Source: Orientallactaga sibirica (Eukaryota > Chordata > Mammalia > Rodentia > Dipodidae). Taken from it: a DNA stretch of 64,000 bases. The position numbers were made by a program, and so were the translations under genes. The stretch's first letter is position 1. The number at the start of each line of letters is the position of its first letter. The stretch covers positions 1,858,001 through 1,922,000 of the forward strand of contig JAEOAD010000035.1 in the NCBI GenBank assembly GCA_036365145.1, written 5' to 3'. Under the pieces are notes generated by a model. That model made no database searches. It was not told the DNA's origin and saw only the letters and a program-made list of their open reading frames with translations. Of the stretch, positions 22,613 through 34,604 are shown piece by piece.

Positions 22613-24275
22613 CAGTGATGATTTTTAAATCTATTTGATACTTTTTTTCTAATCATATATACGCTTGGGTCTTTTTTTTTTTTTATCTAAGCCAATTTTC
22701 TTCTTGAGGGTGGGAAAACTATTTTCTTGACTTGCTCTAAGCCTTTATTGGAAACAAGCATCTGTAGATATTGAATAAGTGGGAAGATGAAGGTAATCAG
22801 GGCAGTAATATGACAGAATGTTACAACCTTATATCGCAGTGAACACGTAAGATGTGTTTGGGGGTATCTATCTTCATGAACTTTGTAAAAGTACTGCAAT
22901 TGGTAGGTTTCACAATGAAAAACAAGAGGAATGTTAAATATTGAATATAAAAGCACAAGAAATAAAATCAGCAGGTGTTCTGATTTTTTAAGTGTTACAT
23001 CAAAATCACTTGTGAAATGATTGCTGTGGTCCTAGTGAAACCTGCCAGTTTTCACTAGAGAGTTGAATGATAGGAACAGGGAATATTCTGAACAGGGGAT
23101 GAGTATGTTATAAGCAGCATTATGAAAAAAATAGATGCAAATGCATAAAAATTCTGTAAATCCAATCCACTTTATGAAAAAAAAAAAACTGGATATAAAA
23201 TGAATCATTCCCTGTTACTTTTTAATATTAAAAATGTATTTATTTATCATTTGCTCAATACTACCATTAGGTACCTTACAAGAGGAGTTAAACTGACCTT
23301 CCAAGCTCCATGATCTAAGGGCAGGGAAACATAACATTACTATACACAACATAAAAAGAAATAAGGTGAAATATTAAAATTCCTAAGTCATCTTGTTGCC
23401 AAATCTCCCGGTGTCAAAGCTATCCGCTAGCTCCTCTTCATACTGTGAAGGGTTGACCCCACTTACCTTCAAAGGAATGCCGCTCTTGGAATGCCAGTCC
23501 ACAAATAGTTCTTCCAATGTTTTTGCTCAAATGAGAATGACCATGATTATAATTTTTGTGATACTATCATGCTAATGAAAAGTGGTACATCCTCTTGATG
23601 CAAAGACTCTATACCTACACTACGTCAGAATTCACTATCAGCCGCAATTTAATTTCACTTCCTCCCCTTATACTAAAGATTTAGTTAAAAGATGTAGACG
23701 TGCTCTTGCTGAATCAGTGTTCTTTCTAGTCATGGTTTGTGGCAATTCCCATGGTGTTACTAACATATTTTATAACTTCTCCAGCTCATATAGTATATGT
23801 GATACAGAACCTGGATTTTCATTTCATGCTTTATCATATGGCAAATGGATTCTGAATTTGGCAGGATTTATTAACAATGCAGATGCTACAAATGTGTAAT
23901 TGTTTAAGTTTTCCTTATCATTCCAGATACAATTCCCCACTGCTCTACATTTGATTAAATTGCCTAATTCAAGTTCATATTTGTTCTAAGCCATAGACTT
24001 CCAGCTATAATTCTCATATTTTGCTAAGAAAATAAAACACATGAACTCCAAGCATATTTTCCATCCGTTGCTTTGTCAACAGGAAAAGATGCAATTGAAT
24101 AAAATGTCAGTATTTACATATCTAAACTTGAAAATTAAATTCATTCCTATGAATTTCTTGGAAATGGAAGTTGTTAAGTAATTCTTCATTTTTTTTTTTG
24201 TTGTTTTAGTCTGCCTACAAGAGGTTCAAAGTTATTTCTAATGTAACAAAAAAAGTTCATTAAATTCATAATGGG
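22613..24275. other. Unassigned AT-rich DNA
   Basis: Several open frames of 60-105 codons (22687-22956 minus, 23582-23899 plus) have no recognised domain or codon bias. No repeat family recognised. Confidence 0.45.
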
Positions 24276-24485
24276 GGACTAGGGAAATAGCTCAGTGGTT
24301 CAAGACAGTTGCTTACTAACCTTGCCAGCCTAGGTTCTGTTACCAAGCACAAAAATAAAGCCAGACCCCAAGTGGTTCATGTATCGGGTGTTTACTTGGA
24401 GCAGCTAGAGATCCTGGTTCATGTGTGTGTGCACACCCCCATGTTCCCCCTATACACATACACACACAGTCACACTGATATCTAA
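24276..24485 (+). mobile_element. Diverged tRNA-derived SINE
   Basis: Head gggggactagggaaatagctcagtggttcaag, cctaggttctgttaccaagcac, ctagagatcctggttcatg and a CA/TG-rich tail. It is an older relative of the common SINE. Confidence 0.65.
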
Positions 24486-26229
24486 AACAATGGAGTTTCA
24501 GACAAAAAAAATTATCAGAAAAGACAAGGGATATGTTTTAGTAGTAAAGGGGTCAATTCACCTGAGGTAATAATGGTTCAAACCTAACAGCATAGACCCA
24601 AAAGTCCATGGAGCAAACACTGATACAATTAAAGCAAGAAAGAGGGAAGTTAATAGTACTGACTTTAGAACCCTCATAAATGATCAAAAAGTATTTGAAA
24701 ATGAGGAAAATGGCAAAAAGAAAACTAATTCCACATTTACTCTGATATATGGAACATTTTAGGTTAGGAATACAATAAGAATGTTGACTATTACCATGAG
24801 CATTCAACACTGTCCTGGAAATTAGACTAAGTCACCAAGATTGAAACAAAGAAATATTATCCCTACCTGTGAAATAATCTTATATATTAGAAAATCTTAT
24901 GCAACATATATTCACAAAAACAGTATTGGAATAATAAAAATATTTAACAACATTGCAGTATCTGAGTTAAATATAGAACAAAGAATTATCTATCCATGCA
25001 CTGCGAATGAACAGTCTGAAAATGAAATTAAATCAGTCTTATATTTTGTTAGGTTTCTGTTACCACAAGAAATATCAAGACAATTAATTTATAAAGAGAA
25101 GTGGTTTAGTATTTTTACTAACTTAGAAGGAATATGACACTCAGGCCTTCATATGGATCCATTGTCCTTTTGTATTAGTGACACTCCTCTGGCTCTCGGA
25201 GACGTGTGCTCAGCAAAATAAAAGGACTAGGTCATGATTAAATACAGCTGTATCACTACCCAGAGTGCAGGTTTGAGGGTAATCTATTTATCATTGCTCA
25301 AGTTCAAGCTATTCCAAAACCTCACACAAAAGCTTAAAAATTAATTATCTTTAATGTCCTAAATCCCTTTATTGAATCCCTAAGGTTCCCACACTTTCTC
25401 TTACTTTCTAAAATATACTTAACAACTCCTAGAAAAACCTCACTAATTACATGAACCTGAACCTTCTTGTCTTTTCTTATCTGACTTCCAAAGCTTGGGC
25501 TTTGCAATGCTTCTCGTTTCGGTGACACTGTTAACCTTTCGTACTAAGTTCCTCCCCTGAAGATCCTGTGAACTGGCAAGTTCACTAGAGTGTGGACAAT
25601 GTGGGACTTGAACCCTTACCTGACCTCTCAGGGACGCCTCACTATGTGCAAGGCTTTTCTTCAACAAAAGCATACCATCACCTCGAACCCTAACTGAGTC
25701 ATTTGTCTACTGCAGGGTTTTCTGAAATGTTGGGATTCGGAGAACCCTGATAAAGAAAACTTCCTCAAGTGGGAGTAAGGAGGCATGGGGAAAAGTGAAC
25801 TAGTAGGTCCTATGATGTGGCTGAATAGGTTCAAGAAGATCTGATGTAGATGACTGCATAGTTAGATGGCTATGGATAAGGATAATGTAAATTATGTTTC
25901 AAACAAGCCAAAGCAAGAATTGAATATTTGCACCACAGAAAAATAAACATATAAGAGCATATGTATGTTTGCCCTGGTTTCAACAACACATGATTCATTT
26001 CATAGTCAATACATCTAACATAACACATGCATTAAAATACTTCTTGCTATACTGTAACATGCACAATTCTTATTTTATGTAACAGTTTAAATAAATATGA
26101 TCTAAATGTTTGCAATAAAACTTAATAAGTATTTATTCCTTAATACAATTAAAATCATTACAAGAAGGGTAAAAGCTTTTTAGAATCTTGTGAAAGAAAA
26201 TATGACTCTGCTCACTTCTATATTTTAAT
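24486..26229. other. Unassigned AT-rich DNA
   Basis: Frames at 24553-24810 (minus), 24841-25137 (plus) and 25443-25673 (minus) show no family resemblance. The 98-codon plus frame is very AT-rich. No gene is supported. Confidence 0.45.
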
Positions 26230-26421
26230 ATACATTTCGTCTATTTATTTGTGAGAAGAGAGAGAATATGGGTGCACCAAGCCTCCTGCCTCTGTAAATG
26301 AACTCCAGATGTATGTGCCACTCCATGCATCTGGTTTTATGTGGGTACTAGGGGATTGAACCCAGGCCAGTAGGTGTTGTAAGCAAGTACCCTTTACTGC
26401 TAAGCCATCTCCCAAGCTCAG
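26230..26421 (-). mobile_element. tRNA-like SINE
   Basis: Reverse orientation: tctatttatttgtgagaagagag, atgaactccagatgtatgtgccac, gcatctggttttatgtggg, gctaagccatctcccaagctc. Confidence 0.85.
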
Positions 26422-27108
26422 GAAGTACGTTTTATTTGTTCGTGCCACAGAGTCTGCCTTGGTAACTTTCAATTCAAGATAGATCAGAGTGTTTCTTAGA
26501 GTCTGATGCCTTAGTAGTAATCAATGTAGATTTAAACATTTCAAAAATTGATAATAAATTAAGGTTTCAGTGTTAGACATCCTCCTGAACACTGTACTTT
26601 TAAGAAGTTCAGACCAGCTGACTTTCCACACATTTCATGAATTTTATGAGGCCTGATAACTATAAAATCATGAGGATTTACAGATTCTAATTTCATATTG
26701 AATGCACAGCAGTTTTAAAGAGAAGGGAGAATTGGGCTGTAAAACATGCATTTTAAATTTTGCTGAATCTAAATATTTGAAAACTGGCTTAAGATGTTAG
26801 CCAAACCAAAACTCCACCTCAGTTCCCCCAAGTCTGACTTACACCATGTGTTTAAGCTTCCTATTGGGTGGCTTCCCAGAGTGTGCATTATTTGCTGATG
26901 GCTTTAAAATGTACAGCGGTGTCAGTGAACATTGTATAAACAGAAAGGAATAATCTTGTGCTGCATCCCCCTGAAATGCAAGCCAACATCAAAGTGATGT
27001 CCTGTGTCCTTATGCTCCACTGAGGTGTAGGTCACAAAACATCTTTTAAGTGCATGAAAATCAATTATGAGTTAATTTTCATGGACACTTTAGCTAATGA
27101 AATAATAC
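26422..27108. other. Unassigned DNA
   Basis: No gene or repeat recognised. Confidence 0.5.
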
Positions 27109-27128
27109 TTTTAAAAAGTACACAAAGT
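27109..27128. repeat. Target site copy 1 of a double SINE insertion
   Basis: TTTTAAAAAGTACACAAAGT; the same target, with small changes, recurs at 27368-27386 and 27606-27626. Confidence 0.75.
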
Positions 27129-27129
27129 T

Positions 27130-27362
27130 GGGCTGGAGAGATTGCTCAGTGGTTAAAGATGCTTGCTGGCCAATTCTGATGACCTGGATTCTATTCCCCA
27201 GTAGCCAGCTAAAGCCAAATACACAAAGTGGTGAATCTATATGGAGTTCGTTTGCAGTGGCAGGAGGCCCTGGTACACCCATATTCATTCATTCATTCAT
27301 TCATTCATTCATTCATTCATTATCTCTCTTTCTCTCTCTCCTTGACAATAAATAATCAATAA
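27130..27362 (+). mobile_element. tRNA-like SINE (first of a same-site pair)
   Basis: Head gggctggagagattgctcagtgg, middle ggagttcgtttgcagtggcagg, an (ATTC)n run at 27283-27320 in place of much of the CT tract, and tail ctctctccttgacaataaataat. Confidence 0.9.
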
Positions 27363-27386
27363 AGTAGTTTTAAAAGTATACAAGGT

Positions 27387-27605
27387 GGGCTGGAGGGATG
27401 GCTTTGTGGTTAAAGTGTTTGCCGGCAAAGCCAAAGGACCCAGGTTCAATTCCCCAGGATCCACTTTAGCCACATGCATAAGGGGGTGCACGCACCTGGA
27501 GTTCGTTTGCAGTGGCTGGAGGCCCTGGCTCACCCATTCTCTCCCTCTCTCTCTTTCTCTCTCTCCCTTTCTCTCTGTCAAATAAACAAATAAAAATAAA
27601 ATATT
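27387..27605 (+). mobile_element. tRNA-like SINE (second of a same-site pair)
   Basis: Head gggctggagggatggctttgtgg, gttcaattccccaggatcc, gggggtgcacgcacctgg, a CT tract and tail caaataaacaaataaaaataaaa. Flanked by near-identical direct repeats (taaaagtatacaaggt), which are also related to the site left of the preceding SINE. Confidence 0.92.
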
Positions 27606-27735
27606 TTTTAAAAAGTATACAAGGTGTCTCAAATAAATGTCAGATTCATGTGATTTATGTAATTTCACATCAAATATGGAAATAATGGAAAACTTATATA
27701 TTCCCTTCATCTTGACTTTAAGAAAGGTTAATGGG

Positions 27736-27802
27736 GGCTGGAGGGATGGCTTAGGGGTTAAGGCGTTTACCTGCAAGACCATGTCTCAAAAAACAAAACA
27801 GG
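27736..27802 (+). mobile_element. Chimeric SINE fragment
   Basis: Starts as the SINE head (gggctggagggatggcttaggggttaaggcg...cctgcaag), then switches after about 45 bp to accatgtctcaaaaaacaaaaca, which looks like the 3' end of a B1-like SINE. A template switch during reverse transcription would explain it. Confidence 0.6.
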
Positions 27803-28002
27803 GCTGGAGAGATGGCTTAGCAGTAAAGGTGCTTGCCTGCAAAGCCAAAGGACCGACACGTTCAATTCTCCAGGACCCACGTTGCCAGATGCACAAGGTG
27901 GCACAAGTGTTCATTTGCAGTAGCTGGAGGCCCTAGTGTTTCTCTCTCTCTCTCTCTCTCTCTCCCTCTTTCTCTGCCAAATAAGTAAATAAATAAAACA
28001 AA
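27803..28002 (+). mobile_element. tRNA-like SINE
   Basis: Full head gggctggagagatggcttagcag, ccagatgcacaaggtgg, a CT tract at 27940-27975 and tail aaataagtaaataaataaaa. A short deletion removes part of the 'tctggagttcg' block. Confidence 0.9.
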
Positions 28003-28194
28003 AGTTTAGTAATAAAATGTCTGGTGTATCCTTTTGTTCTGTATTGTCAAATATATTTTTCATCTTTGGGGGAAAGGGTCAGTGAGATGTTGTCTGAACA
28101 GTGATCTGAGGGAGAGACAGGTGTGACCATGAGTAATACAGAGGAAAAGAAACAACATCTAATTAGGCTTTGAGACTAGAGCATGCCCACTACT

Positions 28195-28247
<53 letters not shown>

Positions 28248-29033
28248 CATTGTTTGTCCCAATGAACTAAGTTATCAATAAATGCACTTACCAATCCTAG
28301 ATGTAAACCTCCAATCTGAAAGCTGTATCTCTAAATCTTGCCTCTCTACCTCAATGTCTTATGAGCATTTCAAACTCAGTACAATTGTGCCAAGCCTGAT
28401 GAATTGTTTCCTTTGAATATATGTGTGAGTGTGTGTGTGTGTTTGTGTGTGTGTGTGCTTCTCTGTCTGTTATGACAACAATATCCACTTTAATAGCAGA
28501 GCCTGAAACCTAGAATCCTTTTAAGTTTCTCCTCCCACTTTCTCTCCATATCTGATTTGCATTTCTATTTATCATTAATTATTAAGAAACTGGTTTGTAC
28601 CAGCCCTGTGCTTCATGCTGTGGTTGGAAGACTGATCCACCCACTGGTGATCTGCTCAATGTATTTTACTTTATTGTCATTTCTTTTTAACTGCAAGAAA
28701 CTTATTAAGATTATAGCAACAGGCTCTCAACTTCTGTTCTGTCCCCATGCACTGACAATTTCATCCAGCAGTCTTTGTCTTCACAGTTAACCTTGTAAAA
28801 CAATAAAACTATAATAATCTACAAAATAAGGAAAAGACATGACAGGTTTTTGACATGTATAGAACAATCCCATGCTAACTTGTAATTAAAAGGCAGTTTT
28901 CCCTCCAAGAAAAACTGCCAAAGATAGTGAATACTTCCATAGATCAGTCACAAAGAAACTTCAATTGGGTGTGTTGTCATGAGCAAATCACTTCATATAC
29001 CCACAAAAAATCTTCTCCTCTAAGTAAATGGAA
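28003..29033. other. Unassigned DNA with a long CT and a TG microsatellite
   Basis: A pure (CT)n run at about 28197-28245 (some 24 units) and a TG-rich run at 28426-28458. The frame at 28557-28790 has no recognised domain. Confidence 0.6.
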
Positions 29034-29192
29034 GGCTAGGCATGATGGATTATGCTTGTAATCCCAGCACTTCAGAGACTGAGGCAGGAGGATCACTGTG
29101 AGTCTGAGGCCAGTCAGAGGCTACATAGTTCTGTGCCAGCCTGGGCAATATAGCAAGACCCTATCTCAACCTCTTTCAAAAGAAATAGAATG
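29034..29192 (+). mobile_element. B1-like SINE, diverged
   Basis: aggctaggcatgatgg, tgtaatcccagcacttcagagactgaggcaggaggatcac, gccagcctgggcaatatagcaagaccctatctc. Confidence 0.85.
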
Positions 29193-29632
29193 GACTAGAT
29201 ATACATGTAAACATTTCTGCTCAATATTTTCAAAAGGGGGTAATGGAGGAGAATCTTATTATTGACCTCAGAAGAGAAAAATAGTTTTTCTTTCATGGTA
29301 GTAGATAAAATAGGCTATCCTCACCCTGAGATAATGACATAGTCTGTCACCTTTCATCTTTAGACAAAGAAATGCAATCTGAAGTTCAGTATAGCCTCAT
29401 TTGCATGTGCAGAAAAGTAAAACACACACACACACACACATATGGTATTGCAGTTTAATGCACTGGACAATATTCCAGAATATCCAAAAAAAAGCGCATA
29501 ATAAAGTTAATAAATAGGTGAAAATAAAAGCAACACCATTGAAAACAAGAACCTCGAAGGGAGTGATTGGTGTCTATATCAACAAAGAAATATTGCATGC
29601 TCCTAGTGGAGAATGAAAGACCACCGAGAGAG
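29193..29632. other. Unassigned DNA
   Basis: A CA run at 29423-29440; nothing else recognised. Confidence 0.5.
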
Positions 29633-29850
29633 GGCTGGAGAGATTGTCAGCCATTAAGGTGCTTGTCTGCAATGCCTAACGACTTGGGTTGGATTCCCCG
29701 GTATCCACGTAAAGCCAAACGCACCAAGTGGAGCTGGTGTCTAGAGTTCGTTTGCAGTGGCTGGAGGCCCTGGTGTGCCCACCCTTTCTCTGTCTATCTC
29801 TGTTTTCTCTTTCTCTGTTTGCAAATAAATAAAAATTTTGAAAAGGAAAA
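29633..29850 (+). mobile_element. tRNA-like SINE
   Basis: Head agggctggagagattgtcagcc, tagagttcgtttgcagtggctggaggccctggtg, then a TCT-rich tract and tail gcaaataaataaaaatttt. Confidence 0.88.
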
Positions 29851-30274
29851 AAAAAAGGACTACAGAAATTCACAAATGGGTTGGGTCCTAAGAAGAAAGT
29901 ATTTCTACCCTAATATCCTGGTGCAATCACCAACAGTTTTCCAAAAAGAAAGAGAATTGCTGACAGTTTAGGAAATCCCTCGAAAAATTTAAACCACATT
30001 TCTCCTTCTAGTATTATTAAGGAATTTACTGAATGTCTATGGCAGTCATGAAAATATTTAGAAATCATTTTACTGTTTTTTTTTGTATTGAAACCAAAAG
30101 AATTACAAATTCCCAGATTTATACCCTTCCCCAGAACTGCCCTCCTAGATAGCAAAACCCTACCTTGAAACCACCCCCCAAACAAAAAGAACTGCCCTCC
30201 CATACTCAGTCTCCACTCTGATATCTACTAAGCATCCCAAAGTAACATATCAAACATCACTCTCCATTCTCCTT
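29851..30274. other. Unassigned DNA
   Basis: No gene or repeat recognised; frames on the minus strand lack domains. Confidence 0.45.
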
Positions 30275-30860
30275 ACTCTCTGTCATAGTCAGCTTTCGCT
30301 ACAACAAAATCCCTGAGATAATCTGCTTATAAAAAGAAAATGGAGGGCTGGAGAGATGGCTTAGTGGTTAAGGCCCCTGCCTCCTAAGCCTAAGAATGCT
30401 GGTTCCAATCTCCAGGTCCCACGTTTAGCCAGATGCAAAGTGATGCAAGGGTGCAATGCCACACTTGCCCACAAGGGGGCTCACACATCTGGATTTCGTT
30501 CACAGTGGCTGAAAGGCTGCTGGCCAGCTCATCTCTATCTCTCTCCCTCTCCCTCTCTGTCTGTCTCTCTCTGTGTCTGTCTCCAAAATAAAAATGAATA
30601 TAAAAAAAAAGAAATGGATCATAACATGAGCAGTGCAGTGTAACATCAGCTGGTCCTGTTGCTTTGGACTTGGGGTACAGCCAAAATGCCAGGAAGGAAA
30701 GAAGCCAGGAAGCCAAAATCCCCTTCAAAGGAGCACCCCCCATTCATCTCCAAGTAAGCCTCCCCTCTTAAGTATTTGATTATCTCCCATAGTGACTCTA
30801 GAAACGAGACTCTGATACATGAGCTTTGGGGAGACATATAAGGTCCATACTATCACACCT
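30275..30860. mobile_element. Old LTR-like repeat split by a SINE
   Basis: The parts at 30275-30345 (tcatagtcagctttcgctacaacaaaatccctgag) and 30613-30860 (gttgctttggacttggggtac, ccttcaaaggagcacccccc) look like halves of one old interspersed repeat. Family uncertain. The SINE at 30346-30612 sits between them. Confidence 0.4.
30346..30612 (+). mobile_element. tRNA-like SINE, long subfamily
   Basis: Carries the common head plus an extra middle block (gatgcaagggtgcaatgccac, acttgcccacaagggggc) absent from most copies here. Other members of this subfamily lie at 53872 (minus), 56523, 59582 and 60104 (minus). Confidence 0.92.
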
Positions 30861-32402
30861 TCCCCATATTTATTCCTGGCCTCATTTCTTTATGTCAGGT
30901 TGTGGAGCCCCTGTGCACTGAATCTCCCAGGCAAGAATTACATCTGCCTTCATTAATCTCCATCCTTCTTTTCAAATGTGCAACAGCCATCTCCGTATAC
31001 ACTGAATATACTTTATTCTTCACCATCACACATCAGTCCACTTTCATCCTCACCCTCATAGGTCAGGCTAGTTTCATCTCTGCTCTGGACTATCTCATCA
31101 GCTCGCAATCCCAGGAGGACACACCCTCAGGTTTGTCTTTTGCTGCTAAAGATGATAGCTGTACCAGGCGACCTCTTTCACTTTTGACACTAAAAGCCAT
31201 GCATGAGCGTGACATTGAGCTGAAAGAGGTGAGATACAACAAGGGCAAAGTCATTTTCATGATGACCAGCAGGTCACCAGAATGAGGCTGAAACTTGGAT
31301 GCATTAGCAAATACCTTGCTTTCTTAGCCAGCTGAACAAAGTTCCAGAAAGTCAGGCCCAAGCAAACCAAACTAGAAAGTGTACATTTCAGGTGGAACTC
31401 AAACTTTCTTTTTACTGTGTCTGGAGTTGTGGGGGTCATGAGTGCAGAGATACCACAAACAGTAAAGAAAATGGACAAACAACTCCATCCTCATCTCCAA
31501 AAGTGGAATGTACAGAAAGGATACACACCAACTTGGACAGAAGAAAGAATGAACTCAGAGCATCAAGAGTTTGCTTCCTCTTCATTAAATTGCCACACTG
31601 CCTATTTCCATTAGCTTCCCCACCTCTCCTTCATAGGATGCTAATTCCCTTCCAGAGCTAAAAGAAACTGACCATTCTGAAGCTGTAACAGACAATGCAA
31701 GAGCCTGGCTCTGAAGTTGGTGATGTTTGCTGATCCCCTGCCTGGGAAAAGTTGTTTCATAAGGACAGCTTACTTCTGGCACTGTATGTTAAAACTGAGA
31801 TGCTTGACTTTTCTGTCTCCAAAACCTAAATGTTTGGCATGAATAGCAGAAATCTGGCATTTTCGATGCTCATATGTCCAAAAGTTGGAGTTGGAAAACA
31901 CAAGGAGTCCCAAATTGATGTCCACTTTAGAATATTTGGCCCAGGAAAATATATATTCTCATGCTGCAGGAAGTTGGTTTGCAAAATGAAGGCTGAACTG
32001 GGGCCAAAAGACAAGAACCATTTGCCAGAGTGTCGATGAAATGTGATAGTTTGCTACATGGAGTTTCTTTTTTAAAGTTATTTGCAGCTGCCATGACACA
32101 TCTTTAAAGCTATAATATGCATAGCTGCTATTTAGAAATTCCAAGAGAGGGAAACAAATCCCGGTTGTTTACATTTAAACATGATGTACTGGGATACCAT
32201 ACTACAGGATAAATGTAAACATTATAGGTTGGACAAAGGAAGGCATATGAAATTCAGATCAAATCACAGAAGAGATTTAAACGATTGTGAGGACAAGCCC
32301 AAAATGTCATTTCCATAGAAAAGCTATATTGATTATTATTTGACTTAACTGTATGGTAAATTGAAAGAAAATAGGTTAATTATGGGATAGATCTCCATTG
32401 CT
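30861..32402. other. Unassigned DNA with several medium open frames
   Basis: Frames of 127 codons (30902-31285 plus), 89 and 65 codons (31392-31661, 31417-31614) occur. I see no domain, no start context and no conserved pattern, and the frames overlap on both strands, so no gene is called. This is a repeat-free stretch of about 1.5 kb. Confidence 0.45.
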
Positions 32403-32422
32403 TTTAAAGTTTTAATTCTTCA
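32403..32422. repeat. Target-site duplication of SINE, left copy
   Basis: TTTAAAGTTTTAATTCTTCA; the right copy at 32682-32701 differs at one base. Confidence 0.9.
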
Positions 32423-32579
32423 GGGCTGGAGAGGTGGCTTAGCAGTTGAGGCACTTGCCTGCAAAGCCAGAGGATCAAGGTTTGTTTTCCCAGGATCCAT
32501 GTAAGCTAGATGCACAAGGTGATGTATGCATCTGGAGTTTGTTCGCAGCAGCTGAGGGCTCTGGTGTGCCCATTCACTT

Positions 32580-32636
<57 letters not shown>

Positions 32637-32681
32637 GTCTTTGTCTCATCTCCCTCTTTCTCTCTCAAATAAAATAACTTT
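32423..32681 (+). mobile_element. tRNA-like SINE with 20-bp target duplication
   Basis: Head gggctggagaggtggcttagcag, then a long CT tract at 32578-32640 and tail ctctctcaaataaaataac. Long direct repeats flank it. Confidence 0.93.
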
Positions 32682-32701
32682 TTTAAAGTTTTAGTTCTTC
32701 A
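32682..32701. repeat. Target-site duplication of SINE, right copy
   Basis: TTTAAAGTTTTAGTTCTTCA; pairs with 32403-32422. Confidence 0.9.
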
Positions 32702-32829
32702 CAGGTAACAGTAAACTTTATTACATTTTTTGTTTCCTCTAAAAAAAAGAAGTACAATCATAAAAGTGTATTACTTGAAATTTATTGTATTTTTAAAAAG
32801 CATTAATGATTTGAATATTGTTTTTTTTT

Positions 32830-33055
32830 TTTTTTTTGTTCCATTTTTATTTTTATTTTATTTATTTGAAATACAGAGATAAAAAGAGAAAGAGAGAGAG
32901 AATGGGCATGCCTCTAGTCTGCAGCCATTGCAAACGAACTGCAGACACATGTGCCACCTTGTGCATCTGGCTTACATTGGTCCTGGGAAATCAAACTTGG
33001 CTCCTTTGGCTTTGCAGGCAAGAGCCTTCACTGATAAGCCATATCTCTAGTCCTG
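32830..33055 (-). mobile_element. tRNA-like SINE
   Basis: Reverse orientation: poly-T, ttattttatttatttgaaatacagag, gcacatgtgccaccttgtgcatctggcttac-type text, ataagccatatctctagtcc. Confidence 0.85.
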
Positions 33056-33057
33056 TT

Positions 33058-33259
33058 TTTTTTTAAATTTATTATTTATTTGAAAGCAGGAGGGGGAGGA
33101 GAGAGAATGGATACACTAAGGCCTCCTGCCACTGCAAATGAACTCCAAAGGCATGTGCCACTTTGTGCATCTGGCTTTATGTGGGTATTAGGGAATTGAA
33201 CCCAGGCCATCAGGCTTTGTAAGCAATTGCCTTAATAGCTGAGCTATCTCTCCAGCCCC
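33058..33259 (-). mobile_element. tRNA-like SINE
   Basis: Reverse orientation: tttattatttatttgaaagcagg, gcaaatgaactccaaaggc, ctttgtgcatctggctttatgtggg, gctgagctatctctccagcccc. Tandem with the preceding copy. Confidence 0.88.
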
Positions 33260-33261
33260 TG

Positions 33262-33380
33262 TTATGTTTTTTGAGACATGGTCTTGCTATGTAGTTCAAG
33301 ATGTCCTTGAACTTGAAACACTCAGTCTTGATTTTGCCTCCTGAGTGCCAGTATTATAGGTGTGCACCATGCTTGGTAAA
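33262..33380 (-). mobile_element. B1-like SINE, diverged
   Basis: tttttgagacatggtcttgctatgtagttcaag, cctcctgagtgccagtattataggtgtgcaccatgcttgg. Confidence 0.75.
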
Positions 33381-34600
33381 TTATTTGATTTTAACTTGAG
33401 AAACAGTGTACAACTAATTGCAGATTATTGGAATAGAGTGAAATAAATATTCAATAACTTGGCAAATGTCAGCATACTATTTTCAATGCTTCACTTTTAT
33501 GCTCTGGAGTAATAATGTGAGATGCAGAGTTTCCAGGTAGATTCTAAATAAGTTATTTACTAGAATCAAAAAGTTGTTCATGAGTTCCTGGTTGAATCCA
33601 TGCACTGAAGTTGACAGATGACTGAAATACTTGTGATGTTCTTCATGCCCTAACTCTCCCCAAACAAACCTGCCCACTGAAGGACAAACTACGGATCCAC
33701 AAGATGTGGTTGTTAGTGAGAGTGAACCATTGACATGGGATGACTGGCATTTTGATTGTCTTCTGTTGTACCCTCCCAGGAAATTCAGAAAGAAGTACCC
33801 AGCTCTAGCACCTTCCTTCCTGAGTTCAAAACTGTGGTCCCACATATCCACCATGTGACCTTAGGAAAATCATTCAGCATTTCTTGGCGGTTTGCCTCCC
33901 TGTAAAATATAAGTAAAAAACAGCAATGTGTATTATAACAGTGACAATGAACATTAAATGAGGTAAAACAGGTCACGTACTTAGAGTCAGAGCTATTATG
34001 GTCACATATGTTACATGACTGTTCAAAGATCAAATATTAATAAATAAACTTTGGTCAAATCTTTGTCTACATACCCAAATTAATGAAGGCAAGTATTGTC
34101 CAGATCTGTAATTCATGGAGGTCACGTGCACCATACAGATGGTGCAGATGGTGACATGACTACATGGAGGAATTCATCCCAACCTGCCTTGGCATTTTCA
34201 TGCATGAGAATGAATCTTTCCTGTTCAGTCCTTGAGAGTTTATAGTTTGGCACAGCTACATTGCCCAGCACAGTCATTATTGCAATGATCACAGTGACTG
34301 GAAACTCCTTAGTGAAGGGATTGAAAATGGCAAATTTAAATCCTTCAGTAACAGCTAGTGGAACTTGGGGAATCCATTAACGAGAACTGCATGCCTCCCT
34401 TTTTCTCAGTGTCACACCAGGAATAACGACCACTTCTTATATCTACTATCTTTATTTTATGTCCATTTTCCAGAAATGGACATTGAAATATAAAAATAAT
34501 TAGTGAATTTCTGTTGACGTGGGTGGATATTGGAGCATGCAGAACACAAAACGACCACTTGATAAAGTAGCTATGCTTCAGGGAAAAAAAAAAAAAAAAA
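33381..34600. other. Unassigned DNA
   Basis: No gene supported. Minus-strand frames of 123 and 82 codons (33483-33854, 33785-34033) have no recognised features. An A run occurs at 34583-34600. Confidence 0.45.
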
Positions 34601-34604
34601 CCCT

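Noticed and set aside
27309..27782. 157-codon minus frame with RERERER runs
   Set aside because: It is assembled from the CT tracts and bodies of two adjacent SINEs.
30902..31285. 127-codon frame as a gene
   Set aside because: No recognisable domain and a non-ATG edge; composition (serine, isoleucine and threonine-rich) fits random AT-balanced DNA.
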